Positions 8,897 to 17,408 of a DNA stretch of 64,000 nt are shown here, one piece after another. Both the position numbers and the translations under genes were made by a program. Where the stretch lies: positions 372,001 through 436,000 of the forward strand of contig NZ_WOWS01000002.1 of NCBI RefSeq assembly GCF_009741275.1. The letters are read 5' to 3'. Source of the stretch: Winogradskyella endarachnes. GTDB taxonomy: Bacteria > Bacteroidota > Bacteroidia > Flavobacteriales > Flavobacteriaceae. The notes below the pieces were generated by a model. It worked only from the letters and a program-made list of their open reading frames with translations, searched no databases and was not told the origin of the DNA. The number at the start of each line of letters is the position of its first letter. Positions within the stretch are counted from its first letter, which is position 1.

Positions 8897-9751
8897 TTAA
8901 GAAAAAATAACTGTTTTATTATTGTAAACCATTACTTTTCGGTTAGCATGAAGTTTTATAGCATTAGACAAAACTATTTTTTCTAGGTCGCGTCCTTTAG
9001 CAATTAAATCTTTTATAGAATGTGTGTGTGAGACATGTGCAACATCTTGCTCAATTATTGGTCCAGCATCTAACTCTTCAGTAATGTAATGACTCGTTGC
9101 TCCAATAATTTTTACACCGCGTTTATAAGCAGAATGATAAGGTTTGGCGCCAACAAAAGCGGGTAAAAAAGAATGGTGAATGTTAATTATTCTATTAGGA
9201 TATTTATCTATTACAGTTTTAGAAACAATCTGCATGTATCTTGCCAAAACTATAAAGTCAATATGGTGAGCTTCTAAAAGTTTTAGTTGCTCTTGCTCAG
9301 CCTGTTGTTTTGTTGCCTTAGTTACAGGTATATGGTAAAAAGGTATATTAAAACTGTCTGCAATAGGTTTTAAATCGAGGTGATTACTTAATATAAAAGG
9401 AATTTCAAGATGTAACTCGCCAGAATTATAACGTCCTAAAATATCATATAAACAATGATCATATTTAGAAATAAATAAGGCCATTTTAGGTTTTCTTTCG
9501 GCTGCAAAAATTTTCCAATCAAGCTTAAACTGTTGTGCTAATGTGGAATTAAATAGGATTTTGAAATCTTCTAGTGAAAATGAATCTGAAGTAAATTCAC
9601 ATTCCAAACGCATAAAAAAGATATTCTGTTCTCTATCTACATGTTGGTCTATATATACAATATTACCACTGTTTTCAGCCATAAAGCAAGTGACTGAAGC
9701 AATAATATTCGGTTGGTCTTCACAGTGAATTAGTAATGTGATTTTTTGCAT
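8897..9751 (-). CDS. purU: Formyltetrahydrofolate deformylase
   Basis: 284 residues, typical length. Hydrolyses 10-formyl-THF to formate and THF, balancing the one-carbon pool. An N-terminal ACT domain (residues ~1-80, starting MQKITLLIHCEDQPNIIA) is followed by a formyltransferase-like domain with NIHHSFLPAF and GATSHYITEELDAGPIIEQD, which carry the catalytic Asn/His and Asp. ATG at 9751. Divergent from icmF, with 147 bases between the two starts. Confidence 0.95.
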   Translation of the reverse strand: MQKITLLIHCEDQPNIIASVTCFMAENSGNIVYIDQHVDREQNIFFMRLECEFTSDSFSLEDFKILFNSTLAQQFKLDWKIFAAERKPKMALFISKYDHCLYDILGRYNSGELHLEIPFILSNHLDLKPIADSFNIPFYHIPVTKATKQQAEQEQLKLLEAHHIDFIVLARYMQIVSKTVIDKYPNRIINIHHSFLPAFVGAKPYHSAYKRGVKIIGATSHYITEELDAGPIIEQDVAHVSHTHSIKDLIAKGRDLEKIVLSNAIKLHANRKVMVYNNKTVIFS

Positions 9752-9863
9752 ATATTTAGTCTTAAATATGAATTGTTAAAAGTAATTAAAAATGAAAGTT
9801 ATTTTAATTTTCCTGTCATTTTAGATATTTTTTAATTGATGCTTTAATTTTTTGAATATTCCT

Positions 9864-9871
9864 TAAATTTG
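9864..9871 (+). promoter_or_regulatory. -7 element upstream of icmF
   Basis: TAAATTTG matches TAnnTTTG and lies 27 bases before the ATG at 9899. It overlaps a TTG at 9869 that would otherwise extend the reading frame, supporting the later start. The nearest upstream TTG (9836-9838) is at a 25-base spacing, longer than usual. Confidence 0.45.
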
Positions 9872-9898
9872 ACCCATAAAACAGCTATATTTTTACGA

Positions 9899-12800
9899 AT
9901 GAAACAAATTACACCATATAAGCCAAAATATAAAGTACGTATAGTAACCGCAGCATCGCTCTTTGATGGACACGATGCGGCTATAAATATTATGAGACGT
10001 ATTATACAATCTACAGGAGTAGAAGTGATTCATTTGGGTCATGATAGAAGTGTAGAAGAAGTAGTAAATACAGCTATTCAAGAAGATGCTAATGCCATTG
10101 CCTTAACGTCTTATCAAGGTGGACATAATGAATATTTTAAGTATATGTACGATTTGCTCAAAGAAAAAGGAGCTGGTCACATTAAAATCTTTGGAGGTGG
10201 AGGCGGTGTCATTCTTCCTGAAGAAATTAAAGAATTAATGGATTATGGGATTACCAGAATCTATTCACCAGATGATGGAAGAGCACTTGGTTTACAAGGC
10301 ATGATTAATGATTTAGTACAGCAATCAGACTTTGAAAGCCCATCTTTAATCCTTCCCAAAGGAAAGGAAATTAAGCAAAGCTTAAAAGATAAAGATGTCA
10401 ATACAATCGCTAGACTCATATCATTTGCAGAAAATAAACATGGCGAGTTTGAAACATTATTTTCAAGTTTGAGTAAGAACACTTCCTCTTTGGAGAAGTT
10501 AGAAGGGACTCCAGTTCTGGGTATTACAGGTACAGGTGGGGCAGGTAAATCTTCTTTAGTTGATGAGCTAGTGAGACGTTTTCTTAACGATTTTCCAGAA
10601 AAAACAATTGGCTTAATTTCAGTAGATCCATCTAAACGTAAAACTGGTGGTGCACTTTTAGGAGATAGAATTCGTATGAATGCTATTAATTCTCCCAGAG
10701 TGTACATGCGTAGTTTGGCGACGCGTCAATCTAACTTAGCCTTATCTAAACACGTAAATGAAGCCGTTCAGATTTTAAAAGCTGCCGAATACGATTTAAT
10801 CATTTTAGAAACATCCGGAATCGGACAGTCAGATACCGAAATTATTGAGCATTCTGATGTTTCTCTTTATGTAATGACACCAGAATTTGGTGCTGCAACT
10901 CAATTAGAGAAAATTGATATGCTAGATTTTGCAGATTTAGTAGCCATCAATAAATTTGATAAACGAGGTTCTTTAGATGCTTTACGTGATGTAAAAAAAC
11001 AATACATGCGTAACAATAATCTTTGGGATACACCTCAAGAAGAATTACCTGTTTACGGAACAATCGCATCACAATTTAACGATCCTGGAATGAATACGCT
11101 TTACAAAGCCATTATGGATAAGTTGGTTGAAAAAGCAAATTCTGACTTAAAATCTACATTCGAGATTTCTAAAGAAATGAGCGAGAAGATTTTTGTGATA
11201 CCACCAAATAGAACACGTTATTTATCTGAAATTGCGGAAAATAATCGTACTTATGATAAAATAGCTAACTCCCAAGTCGAGGTGGCTCAAAAATTATACG
11301 GAATTTACAAAACCATTTGTTCAGTAGCGGTCATTTCGAAAGAAAGTGAGAAATCACATCTGAGTAAATTTGGTATTAATAGTGATGAGATCCTGAATCA
11401 AGTTCAGGATGACAATAAGGACTTTTTAAAATTGTTATTTGCAGAATTCGATCGTGTAAAATTAAACTTAGATCCATACAATTGGGAAATTATTACAGGT
11501 TGGGATGAAAAGGTAAACAAATATAAAAACCCGATTTATACATTTAAAGTAAGAGATAAAGAGATTAAAATTGAAACACATTCTGAGTCGTTGTCTCACT
11601 TACAAATTCCAAGAGTAGCTTTACCAAAATACCAAGCTTGGGGCGATTTATTACGCTGGTCGTTACAAGAAAATGTGCCAGGAGAATTTCCATATACTTC
11701 AGGATTATATCCATTTAAACGTACAGGAGAAGATCCAGCACGTATGTTTGCTGGCGAAGGTGGACCAGAACGTACTAACAGACGTTTTCATTATGTAAGT
11801 GCAGGGTTGCCAGCAAAACGTTTATCTACCGCTTTTGATAGTGTAACACTTTACGGAAACGATCCAGATTTACGACCAGATATCTACGGTAAAATAGGTA
11901 ATGCAGGTGTAAGTATTTGCTGTTTAGACGATGCTAAAAAACTATATTCTGGCTTCGATTTAGCCAATGCTATGACGTCGGTAAGTATGACTATTAATGG
12001 ACCAGCACCAATGTTGTTAGGTTTCTTTATGAATGCTGCCATAGATCAACAATGTGAATTATACATCAAAGAAAATGGTCTAGAAAAAGAGGTTGAAGCA
12101 AAAATTGAAAAACTTTATAAAGACAAAGAACGTCCTGCTTATAATGGCGATTTACCAGAAGGAAACAATGGTTTAGGCTTAATGTTATTAGGTGTTACGG
12201 GAGACCAAGTATTGCCATCAGATGTGTATGCAGAGATCAAAAAGAATACCATTGCGCAAGTAAGAGGAACGGTTCAAGCAGATATTTTAAAAGAAGATCA
12301 AGCACAAAACACTTGTATTTTTTCTACCGAATTTGCTTTGCGTTTAATGGGAGACGTACAAGAGTATTTTATAGAGAATAATGTGCGTAATTTCTATTCG
12401 GTTTCTATTTCTGGATACCACATTGCAGAAGCAGGAGCAAATCCAATTACACAATTAGCATTGACGTTATCTAACGGTTTTACTTATGTGGAATATTATT
12501 TAAGTCGTGGTATGGACATCAATAAATTTGGGCCAAACCTTTCGTTCTTTTTCTCAAATGGAATTGATCCAGAATATGCAGTAATTGGTCGTGTAGCAAG
12601 AAAAATTTGGGCAAAAGCCATGAAGCATAAATATGGAGCCAATGCAAGAGCACAAATGCTTAAATACCATATTCAAACCTCTGGACGAAGCTTACACGCT
12701 CAAGAAATAGACTTTAATGATATACGTACAACGCTTCAAGCTTTATATGCTATTTACGATAACTGTAACTCTTTACATACTAATGCATATGATGAAGCAA

Positions 12801-13357
12801 TAACAACACCAACCGAAGAATCGGTGAGACGTGCAATGGCCATTCAGTTAATTATCAATAAAGAATTAGGATTAAATAAAAACGAAAACCCAATACAAGG
12901 GTCTTTTATTATTGAAGAATTAACCGATTTAGTAGAAGAAGCAGTATTACAAGAATTTGATAGAATTACAGAACGAGGTGGTGTTTTAGGCGCTATGGAA
13001 ACCATGTACCAACGTAGTAAAATTCAGGAAGAGAGTTTGTATTACGAGACCTTGAAGCATAACGGAAAATTCCCAATTGTTGGCGTAAATACATTTTTAA
13101 GTTCTAAAGGTTCGCCAACGGTAATTCCTGCGGAAGTGATTAGAGCAACGGAAGAAGAAAAACAGTTCCAGATAAAAACTTTAGATAATTTGCACAAAGC
13201 TAATGATACTAAAGCCATGCTAAAAGATTTACAGCAAAAAGCCATTAATAACGAGAATATTTTTGAAGCTTTAATGGAGGTTTGTAAAGTGTGTAGTTTA
13301 GGTGAAATCACGGCTTCGTTATTTGAAGTTGGAGGACAGTATCGCCGAAACATGTAA
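9899..13357 (+). CDS. icmF: Fused isobutyryl-CoA mutase (B12 domain + MeaB-like GTPase + mutase)
   Basis: 1152 residues from ATG 9899. Domain order is that of IcmF: cobalamin-binding Rossmann domain (~12-145, DGHDA with His25), MeaB-like G-protein chaperone (Walker A GTGGAGKS, 211-218), and a C-terminal acyl-CoA mutase barrel (~555-1152). IcmF interconverts isobutyryl- and n-butyryl-CoA using adenosylcobalamin. Gln803 (in DQAQNT) sits where methylmalonyl-CoA mutase has its carboxylate-binding Arg, which supports an Icm-type substrate; the aligned aromatic position reads Tyr604. Residues 478-505 are encoded by an in-frame palindromic repeat inserted in the linker between GTPase and mutase domains. 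TTG at 9869 rejected as start. Confidence 0.93.
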   Translation: MKQITPYKPKYKVRIVTAASLFDGHDAAINIMRRIIQSTGVEVIHLGHDRSVEEVVNTAIQEDANAIALTSYQGGHNEYFKYMYDLLKEKGAGHIKIFGGGGGVILPEEIKELMDYGITRIYSPDDGRALGLQGMINDLVQQSDFESPSLILPKGKEIKQSLKDKDVNTIARLISFAENKHGEFETLFSSLSKNTSSLEKLEGTPVLGITGTGGAGKSSLVDELVRRFLNDFPEKTIGLISVDPSKRKTGGALLGDRIRMNAINSPRVYMRSLATRQSNLALSKHVNEAVQILKAAEYDLIILETSGIGQSDTEIIEHSDVSLYVMTPEFGAATQLEKIDMLDFADLVAINKFDKRGSLDALRDVKKQYMRNNNLWDTPQEELPVYGTIASQFNDPGMNTLYKAIMDKLVEKANSDLKSTFEISKEMSEKIFVIPPNRTRYLSEIAENNRTYDKIANSQVEVAQKLYGIYKTICSVAVISKESEKSHLSKFGINSDEILNQVQDDNKDFLKLLFAEFDRVKLNLDPYNWEIITGWDEKVNKYKNPIYTFKVRDKEIKIETHSESLSHLQIPRVALPKYQAWGDLLRWSLQENVPGEFPYTSGLYPFKRTGEDPARMFAGEGGPERTNRRFHYVSAGLPAKRLSTAFDSVTLYGNDPDLRPDIYGKIGNAGVSICCLDDAKKLYSGFDLANAMTSVSMTINGPAPMLLGFFMNAAIDQQCELYIKENGLEKEVEAKIEKLYKDKERPAYNGDLPEGNNGLGLMLLGVTGDQVLPSDVYAEIKKNTIAQVRGTVQADILKEDQAQNTCIFSTEFALRLMGDVQEYFIENNVRNFYSVSISGYHIAEAGANPITQLALTLSNGFTYVEYYLSRGMDINKFGPNLSFFFSNGIDPEYAVIGRVARKIWAKAMKHKYGANARAQMLKYHIQTSGRSLHAQEIDFNDIRTTLQALYAIYDNCNSLHTNAYDEAITTPTEESVRRAMAIQLIINKELGLNKNENPIQGSFIIEELTDLVEEAVLQEFDRITERGGVLGAMETMYQRSKIQEESLYYETLKHNGKFPIVGVNTFLSSKGSPTVIPAEVIRATEEEKQFQIKTLDNLHKANDTKAMLKDLQQKAINNENIFEALMEVCKVCSLGEITASLFEVGGQYRRNM
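11330..11413 (+). repeat. 84-bp palindromic repeat element inside icmF
   Basis: The segment begins GTCATTTCGAAAG and ends TTCAGGATGAC, so it has GTCAT/ATGAC ends and an inner hairpin TCCTGAA/TTCAGGA (11391-11397 with 11403-11409). It resembles dispersed intergenic repeats that I recall from Bacteroidota genomes. It is exactly 28 codons long, stays open in the icmF frame and encodes the hydrophilic stretch starting VISKESEKS and ending NQVQDD. Repeat status needs a genome comparison; the palindromic ends and in-frame length are seen directly. Confidence 0.65.
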
Positions 13358-13366
13358 GTAGAGAGC

Positions 13367-13512
13367 CGCTTTTCATTTTTCATGAAAAGCGTGCGAATCA
13401 CTTATCCCGAAATGATTTCGGGATCTAATAGAACCACTTTTTGCCTTTTCGCAAAAAAGTGCGTGAATCCCTTATGCTGAGCGCAGCCTAAGTATCTTTA
13501 GAACCACTTTTT
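13367..13512. repeat. Two tandem ~68-bp composite hairpin repeats downstream of icmF
   Basis: Unit 1 starts at 13367, unit 2 at 13435. Each has a long hairpin (CGCTTTTCAT/ATGAAAAGCG; CACTTTTTGC/GCAAAAAAGTG), then a GTGCG..GAATC.CTTAT block, a smaller second palindrome (CCCGAAAT/ATTTCGGG in unit 1; GCTG/CAGC in unit 2), and an ATCT..TAGAACCACTTTTT end. The hairpins may also stop icmF transcription. The units differ in stem sequence but keep pairing, which suggests structure is conserved. Confidence 0.65.
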
Positions 13513-13532
13513 ATAATTTCAATATAAAATAT

Positions 13533-14006
13533 ATGTCTATTAAACACACATTTAAAGCAAAAGTCAATTGGGAAATTAACGAAGGAGAAAGCACCACTAA
13601 TCCTCGTACTTTTAGCAGAAATCATAATGTTACTATAGCAAATAAAGTTTCGGGTTTAACGGTATCTGCTGCAAAACCATTTAGAGGCGATGAAACATTA
13701 TACAATCCTGAAGATTTATTATTGTCTGCTATAGCTTCTTGCCACATGATGTCTTATTTATATGTATGTTCACAACATAACATTGAAGTTTTAAGTTACA
13801 GCGATGATGCAGAAGGGGATTTAGAAGTTATAGCTTCGGGAAGTGGAAGTTTTAAAACCGTAAGATTAAAACCAGTGGTAACAATAAAAAATGAGAACCA
13901 GAAGGCTTTAGCATTGGGTCTTCATACAAAAGCCAATGAGCTCTGTTTTATAGCTAATTCTTGTAATTTTCCTATTTTGCATGAAGCCACTATTGTTGTG
14001 AAATAA
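13533..14006 (+). CDS. OsmC family peroxiredoxin-like protein
   Basis: 157 residues. OsmC/Ohr proteins reduce organic hydroperoxides with a pair of cysteines. Visible: LLSAIASCHMMSYLYV (first Cys, residue ~71) and NELCFIANSCNFPI near the C-terminus, plus the PFRGDETLYNPEDLL block common in OsmC. Which cysteines are the redox pair cannot be fixed by eye. It lies between the repeat cluster after icmF and the Cys-rich peptide gene. ATG at 13533. Confidence 0.88.
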   Translation: MSIKHTFKAKVNWEINEGESTTNPRTFSRNHNVTIANKVSGLTVSAAKPFRGDETLYNPEDLLLSAIASCHMMSYLYVCSQHNIEVLSYSDDAEGDLEVIASGSGSFKTVRLKPVVTIKNENQKALALGLHTKANELCFIANSCNFPILHEATIVVK

Positions 14007-14035
14007 GTCATTTTTGAAAAATAATTATATGCTTT

Positions 14036-14063
14036 TGCATCTTTTTTGAAACTTTCTCGTCTA
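14036..14063 (+). promoter_or_regulatory. ECF-sigma-type promoter upstream of the Cys-rich peptide gene
   Basis: TGCATC (14036-14041) and CGTCTA (14058-14063) are separated by 16 bases with a T-rich block after the first box. This is the -35/-10 layout of ECF (extracytoplasmic-function) sigma promoters, unlike the TTG/TAnnTTTG form upstream of housekeeping genes here. The ATG of the peptide is 26 bases past the -10. The ECF-like gene sigZ lies just downstream, so autoregulation is a natural inference. Confidence 0.5.
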
Positions 14064-14089
14064 TTATATGAACATAAAAATCATATATC

Positions 14090-14191
14090 ATGAAAAATAT
14101 AGAATGTAACTGCAATTGCGAAGGTTGCTCAAAAGGAAATTGTAACAATTGTACATGTGAGCACTGCACATGTTCCAATTGTAATTGTTAA
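14090..14191 (+). CDS. 33-residue cysteine-rich (metallothionein-like) peptide
   Basis: ATG at 14090 to TAA at 14189. The product begins MKNIECNCNCEGCSKG and ends CSNCNC: 11 cysteines and one histidine in 33 residues, arranged as CxC and CxxC pairs, with no hydrophobic core. Such composition is that of a thiolate metal-binding peptide; bacterial metallothioneins of the SmtA type are longer (~55 residues), so this is not a clear member of that family. It follows an ECF-type promoter and precedes sigZ by 59 bases with a hairpin between. Too short for standard gene calling. Translation is not proven, but the cysteine pattern is hard to explain otherwise. Confidence 0.7.
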   Translation: MKNIECNCNCEGCSKGNCNNCTCEHCTCSNCNC

Positions 14192-14198
14192 ATTAGTG

Positions 14199-14236
14199 TT
14201 AGTTCGGATATGAGATTTTGTGTCCGAACTAATTTT
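14199..14236 (+). terminator. Hairpin between the Cys-rich peptide gene and sigZ
   Basis: A 10-bp perfect stem TTAGTTCGGA/TCCGAACTAA (14199-14208 with 14223-14232), 14-base loop, then TTTTAATT. It may be a partial terminator giving more peptide mRNA than sigZ mRNA, or a full terminator. Confidence 0.6.
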
Positions 14237-14250
14237 AATTAAATTAGAAT

Positions 14251-14790
14251 ATGACTACAAAAGAGGTTTGGGGAATTTATGCAGAAGATGTAAAGCACTT
14301 TATTTTAAGTAAGGTGAAGAATGCATCAATAACAGAAGATATTCTTCAGGAAACTTTTATAAAAGTTCATACTAAGCTGCATACATTAAAAGATGAAGAC
14401 AAACTGAAATTATGGTTGTTTTCAATCGCTAGATATACCATTTTAGATTACTTTAGAGAAAGTAAACAAGAACTTGCAGTGGAAGATTTAGAACTAGAAG
14501 CAGATCCAGAACCAAAAGAACATTCAGAGCAAGATTGCTTAAGAGGCATCATAAAAAGCTTGCCAAAAAAATATAGAGATCCTTTGTTTTTATCTGATAT
14601 TAAAGGCTTAAAACAACAAGAGATTGCTAACCAATTAAAATTAGCCTTACCAACTGTAAAATCACAAATTCAACGTGCCAGAAAACAAATAGCACAAGGT
14701 TTTATGGATTGTTGCGGTTTTAAAATGAACGAAGATGGGCATTTGGTTGGTGAAATACAAGATAAAGCAGACTGTAAAGTTTGTCATTAA
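14251..14790 (+). CDS. sigZ: SigZ-like ECF RNA polymerase sigma factor
   Basis: 179 residues. Sigma region 2 (~8-75, with LQETFIKVH and FSIARYTILDYFR) and region 4 helix-turn-helix (~100-150, LPKKYRDPLFLSDIKGLKQ) mark an ECF sigma factor; the sequence best fits the SigZ group. The tail after region 4 (residues 152-179) has Cys154, Cys155, His164, Cys175, Cys178 and His179, a possible metal or redox site that could let the factor sense without an anti-sigma; no anti-sigma gene is adjacent. Lies behind the Cys-rich peptide gene. ATG at 14251. Confidence 0.88.
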   Translation: MTTKEVWGIYAEDVKHFILSKVKNASITEDILQETFIKVHTKLHTLKDEDKLKLWLFSIARYTILDYFRESKQELAVEDLELEADPEPKEHSEQDCLRGIIKSLPKKYRDPLFLSDIKGLKQQEIANQLKLALPTVKSQIQRARKQIAQGFMDCCGFKMNEDGHLVGEIQDKADCKVCH

Positions 14791-14849
14791 TAGTATCTTT
14801 GGTGCTTCAAGCTTAAATTATTAATCAGGCTATTTTTATAATCAGTACC

Positions 14850-15464
14850 ATGTCTTTCAAAAAACTACATCCTTTATTAAAAGAATCTTTAGAAAACGCA
14901 GGTTTTGAGACTTCAAATCCTTTTCAGAAAAAAGTATTACCTGTTTTAAAAGGTGGCTCAGATGCGTATGTCATTGCACCAAAAGGAAAAGGAAAAACTA
15001 CTTCATTGATTATAGCAACGATTCATAAATTAAAAGCCGCAGCCTTTGAGGATTCTCCGAGAGCAATTATTGTTGTAAAAGATAAAGATGCTGTGTTGTC
15101 TTTAAAAGGAGAATTTGAAAAATTTACTAGAAATACAGATTTAAGGATTTATGCGCTATATGATGGTTACGATATAGAAAAACAGAAAACAGAAGTGTAT
15201 TTTGGCCAAGATATAGTTATCGCAACACCTGCTAGGTTAAGTAAGCTTTATTTTTTAAACGGTATACATTTAGGTCAATTGCAAATTTTTGCTATTGAAG
15301 ATGCTGATTTTTTAGCAAAAAATAATGGCTACAATCATATCTTACGATTATCTGAAAGTCTTACTAAATGTCAATTTATAATTATTGCAGATGAATTAAA
15401 TTCTAAAATAAAGAATTACCAGAATTCATTTATGAGTAATGCACAATTAATAAAAGGGAATTAA
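14850..15464 (+). CDS. Single-domain DEAD-box-like protein (N-terminal RecA lobe only)
   Basis: 204 residues, about half a normal DEAD-box helicase. Visible: Q-motif (Phe25-Gln26), Walker A GKGKT (46-50), motif Ib TPAR (126-129). The DEAD box reads EDAD (150-153), the SAT motif is not recognisable, and there is no second RecA lobe with motifs IV-VI. The protein therefore should not unwind RNA by the usual mechanism; it could bind ATP or RNA. The frame ends with an ordinary stop and no lobe-2 remnant is seen, since the next gene is convergent three bases later. I think similar short proteins occur in other Flavobacteriaceae (from memory). Confidence 0.8.
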   Translation: MSFKKLHPLLKESLENAGFETSNPFQKKVLPVLKGGSDAYVIAPKGKGKTTSLIIATIHKLKAAAFEDSPRAIIVVKDKDAVLSLKGEFEKFTRNTDLRIYALYDGYDIEKQKTEVYFGQDIVIATPARLSKLYFLNGIHLGQLQIFAIEDADFLAKNNGYNHILRLSESLTKCQFIIIADELNSKIKNYQNSFMSNAQLIKGN

Positions 15465-15466
15465 GG

Positions 15467-15862
15467 TTACAGCGTCATCATCCAGTGATGCTTCAACTTT
15501 CTGAATTTTTTTAATTCACCACGAAGAATTGGTAAATAATCTTTACCATTACTATTTGATTTTTCTAACCGTCTGCAATTTCTATATAAACGTGCAGTTA
15601 AGCGGTCTAAACTTTCTAGATGTTTACTTTTTTTGTGAGAACAGCGTTCTTGTTCGGCATTAATAATTTGTGGTGCCAAATTAGATGACTGCTGAACAAT
15701 GTCTCCTGTAAAATAAATATCTTGATCTTCTGAGCCATCAGCATTTAAGTAAGATAAATCCTGAACAAGATATGTAGATATACTCCGAGAAAGCACAATA
15801 ATATCTATAGCCTTTTGGTAAACAGGCAGATAAGAAAAATGTGAAGGTAAGTTGTAACTCAT
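15467..15862 (-). CDS. Hypothetical helical protein
   Basis: 131 residues from the ATG at 15862 (a GTG at 15895 would add 11 residues and is less likely). Largely helical and basic at the C-terminus (KKFRKLKHH), with SYLPVYQKAIDIIVLSRSIS near the start and SSNLAPQIINAE in the middle. The layout is loosely like four-helix-bundle proteins of the S23/avd type but the hallmark residues are not there, so no family is claimed. Convergent with the DEAD-like gene, two bases apart. Confidence 0.65.
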   Translation of the reverse strand: MSYNLPSHFSYLPVYQKAIDIIVLSRSISTYLVQDLSYLNADGSEDQDIYFTGDIVQQSSNLAPQIINAEQERCSHKKSKHLESLDRLTARLYRNCRRLEKSNSNGKDYLPILRGELKKFRKLKHHWMMTL

Positions 15863-15983
15863 AACATCAATAGCAATACTTACGAAATTAAGCACTAATT
15901 TTGGAAGCGTTATTTAATATTTAAAGTATAATTGTATATTTACTTTAATAATTATATTATTTATATGTTTTTAATTTAAAATA

Positions 15984-16424
15984 ATGATTGATGAGCTAAA
16001 TTGGAAGATTTTAAAGTGTCTTCAGGAAAATGCACGAATGTCTAATGCAGAAATTGGTAGACGTGTTGGTGTTACATCTCCAGCAGTTTCTGAGCGTATA
16101 AAGAAGTTAGAAGATGCTGAAATTATTCAAGGATACACTACGTTTGTGTCGCCTTTAGAGGTTGGTTATCAGTTTAAAGCACTAATTACGCTAAGTGCCT
16201 TTATGGGTATGTTAAAACCATTTTTAGAAAAGGTGAAGACTTATGATGAGGTAGTAAACTGTTATAGAATTACTGGTAATGAAAATATTGTAATGGAAGT
16301 GGTTTTAAAAAACCAAAGACATCTTCAAACCTTTATCGACCAATTAATAATTTTTGGTGAAACAAAGACTCAAATTGTATTGTCTCATGTTGTTAAGTAT
16401 AGTGAGGTAAAACCAATAAAATGA
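15984..16424 (+). CDS. Lrp/AsnC family transcriptional regulator
   Basis: 146 residues. N-terminal winged helix (MSNAEIGRRVGVTSPAVSERIKKLE, residues ~19-43) and a C-terminal RAM ligand domain (~60-140). Family members sense amino acids and bind DNA as dimers or octamers. Targets are unknown; no amino-acid transporter is adjacent. Its stop abuts the stop of the convergent ypdA gene with no gap. ATG at 15984, after a very AT-rich 90-base leader. Confidence 0.92.
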   Translation: MIDELNWKILKCLQENARMSNAEIGRRVGVTSPAVSERIKKLEDAEIIQGYTTFVSPLEVGYQFKALITLSAFMGMLKPFLEKVKTYDEVVNCYRITGNENIVMEVVLKNQRHLQTFIDQLIIFGETKTQIVLSHVVKYSEVKPIK

Positions 16425-17399
16425 TTAATTAATAGTTTTTTCTATATGATTAGCTATTGTTTTAGCGTGGACTCTAGAATTTTCTATAAACCATTTATGG
16501 GTTTCTAATCCACCACAAATAACACCAGCTAAATAAATGCCTTCAACATTGGATTCCATGGTTTCAGAATTATAAATAGGAATTTGTTTTCCGTCTGTAG
16601 ATAATTCAATACCAGCTTTAGCTAAAAATTTAAAATTTGGTCTATAGCCTGTTAAAGCAATTACAAAATCATTAGGAAGCGTTATTGTGCCATTTGGTGT
16701 TTTTACTATAATTTTATTTGGTTTAATTTCAGTAATATTGGAGTTAAAATAGGCTTTTATACTTCCTTCTTCAATTCTATTAATAATATCTGGTCTTACC
16801 CAATATTTTACACGTTCGCCAATGGTATCATTTCTAATAATCATGGTAACATGGCCACCTTTTCTATAGATTTCTAAAGCAGCATCTACAGACGAATTAC
16901 TCGCACCTACAATAGCTATGTTTTGCAAGGTGTAAGGATGCGCTTCTTTGTAATAATGTAGCACCTTTGGTAAATTTTCACCTGGTATGTTTAATAAATT
17001 GGGGATGTCATAAAACCCAGTGGCGATAATTACCTTTTTTGTATTGTAGCTGTTTTTATCTGAAATTACCGTAAAACCATCAGCTGTTTTCTCAAAAGAT
17101 TGTACTTCTTCAAATAAGTTAATATGCAATTGATTTGAGGTGGTAACACGTCTATAATATTCTAAAGCTTCGCTTCTGGTAGGCTTTGGGTTATTGCTAA
17201 TAAACGGGATGTCATCAATTTCTAGCTTTTCTGAAGTAGAAAAAAACGTCATATTTAATGGGTAATTGTATAAAGAATTGGTTAATGCACCTTTTTCAAT
17301 TACGGTATAATTCCAACCACGTTTTTTACATTCTAATGCACAGGCAATACCTATTGGTCCTGCACCTATAATTATTACGTCTTTATGTTCAGTTTTCAT
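16425..17399 (-). CDS. ypdA: YpdA family FAD/NADPH oxidoreductase (putative bacillithiol disulfide reductase)
   Basis: 324 residues. FAD-binding GAGPIG (residues ~12-17), a second dinucleotide motif GASNSSVD (~165), and the family signature TFFSTSEKLEIDDIPF near residue 51. YpdA/Bdr reduces bacillithiol disulfide with NADPH; it lacks the redox CxxC of thioredoxin reductase, as here. That this organism makes bacillithiol is not shown in the window. Last gene of the MFS-VOC-ypdA unit, nine bases after the VOC stop. Confidence 0.9.
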   Translation of the reverse strand: MKTEHKDVIIIGAGPIGIACALECKKRGWNYTVIEKGALTNSLYNYPLNMTFFSTSEKLEIDDIPFISNNPKPTRSEALEYYRRVTTSNQLHINLFEEVQSFEKTADGFTVISDKNSYNTKKVIIATGFYDIPNLLNIPGENLPKVLHYYKEAHPYTLQNIAIVGASNSSVDAALEIYRKGGHVTMIIRNDTIGERVKYWVRPDIINRIEEGSIKAYFNSNITEIKPNKIIVKTPNGTITLPNDFVIALTGYRPNFKFLAKAGIELSTDGKQIPIYNSETMESNVEGIYLAGVICGGLETHKWFIENSRVHAKTIANHIEKTIN

Positions 17400-17408
17400 T
17401 TTTTAGTT

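Noticed and set aside
9869..9898. TTG start extending icmF by 10 residues
   Set aside because: It overlaps the -7 promoter box; the ATG at 9899 fits the family N-terminus.
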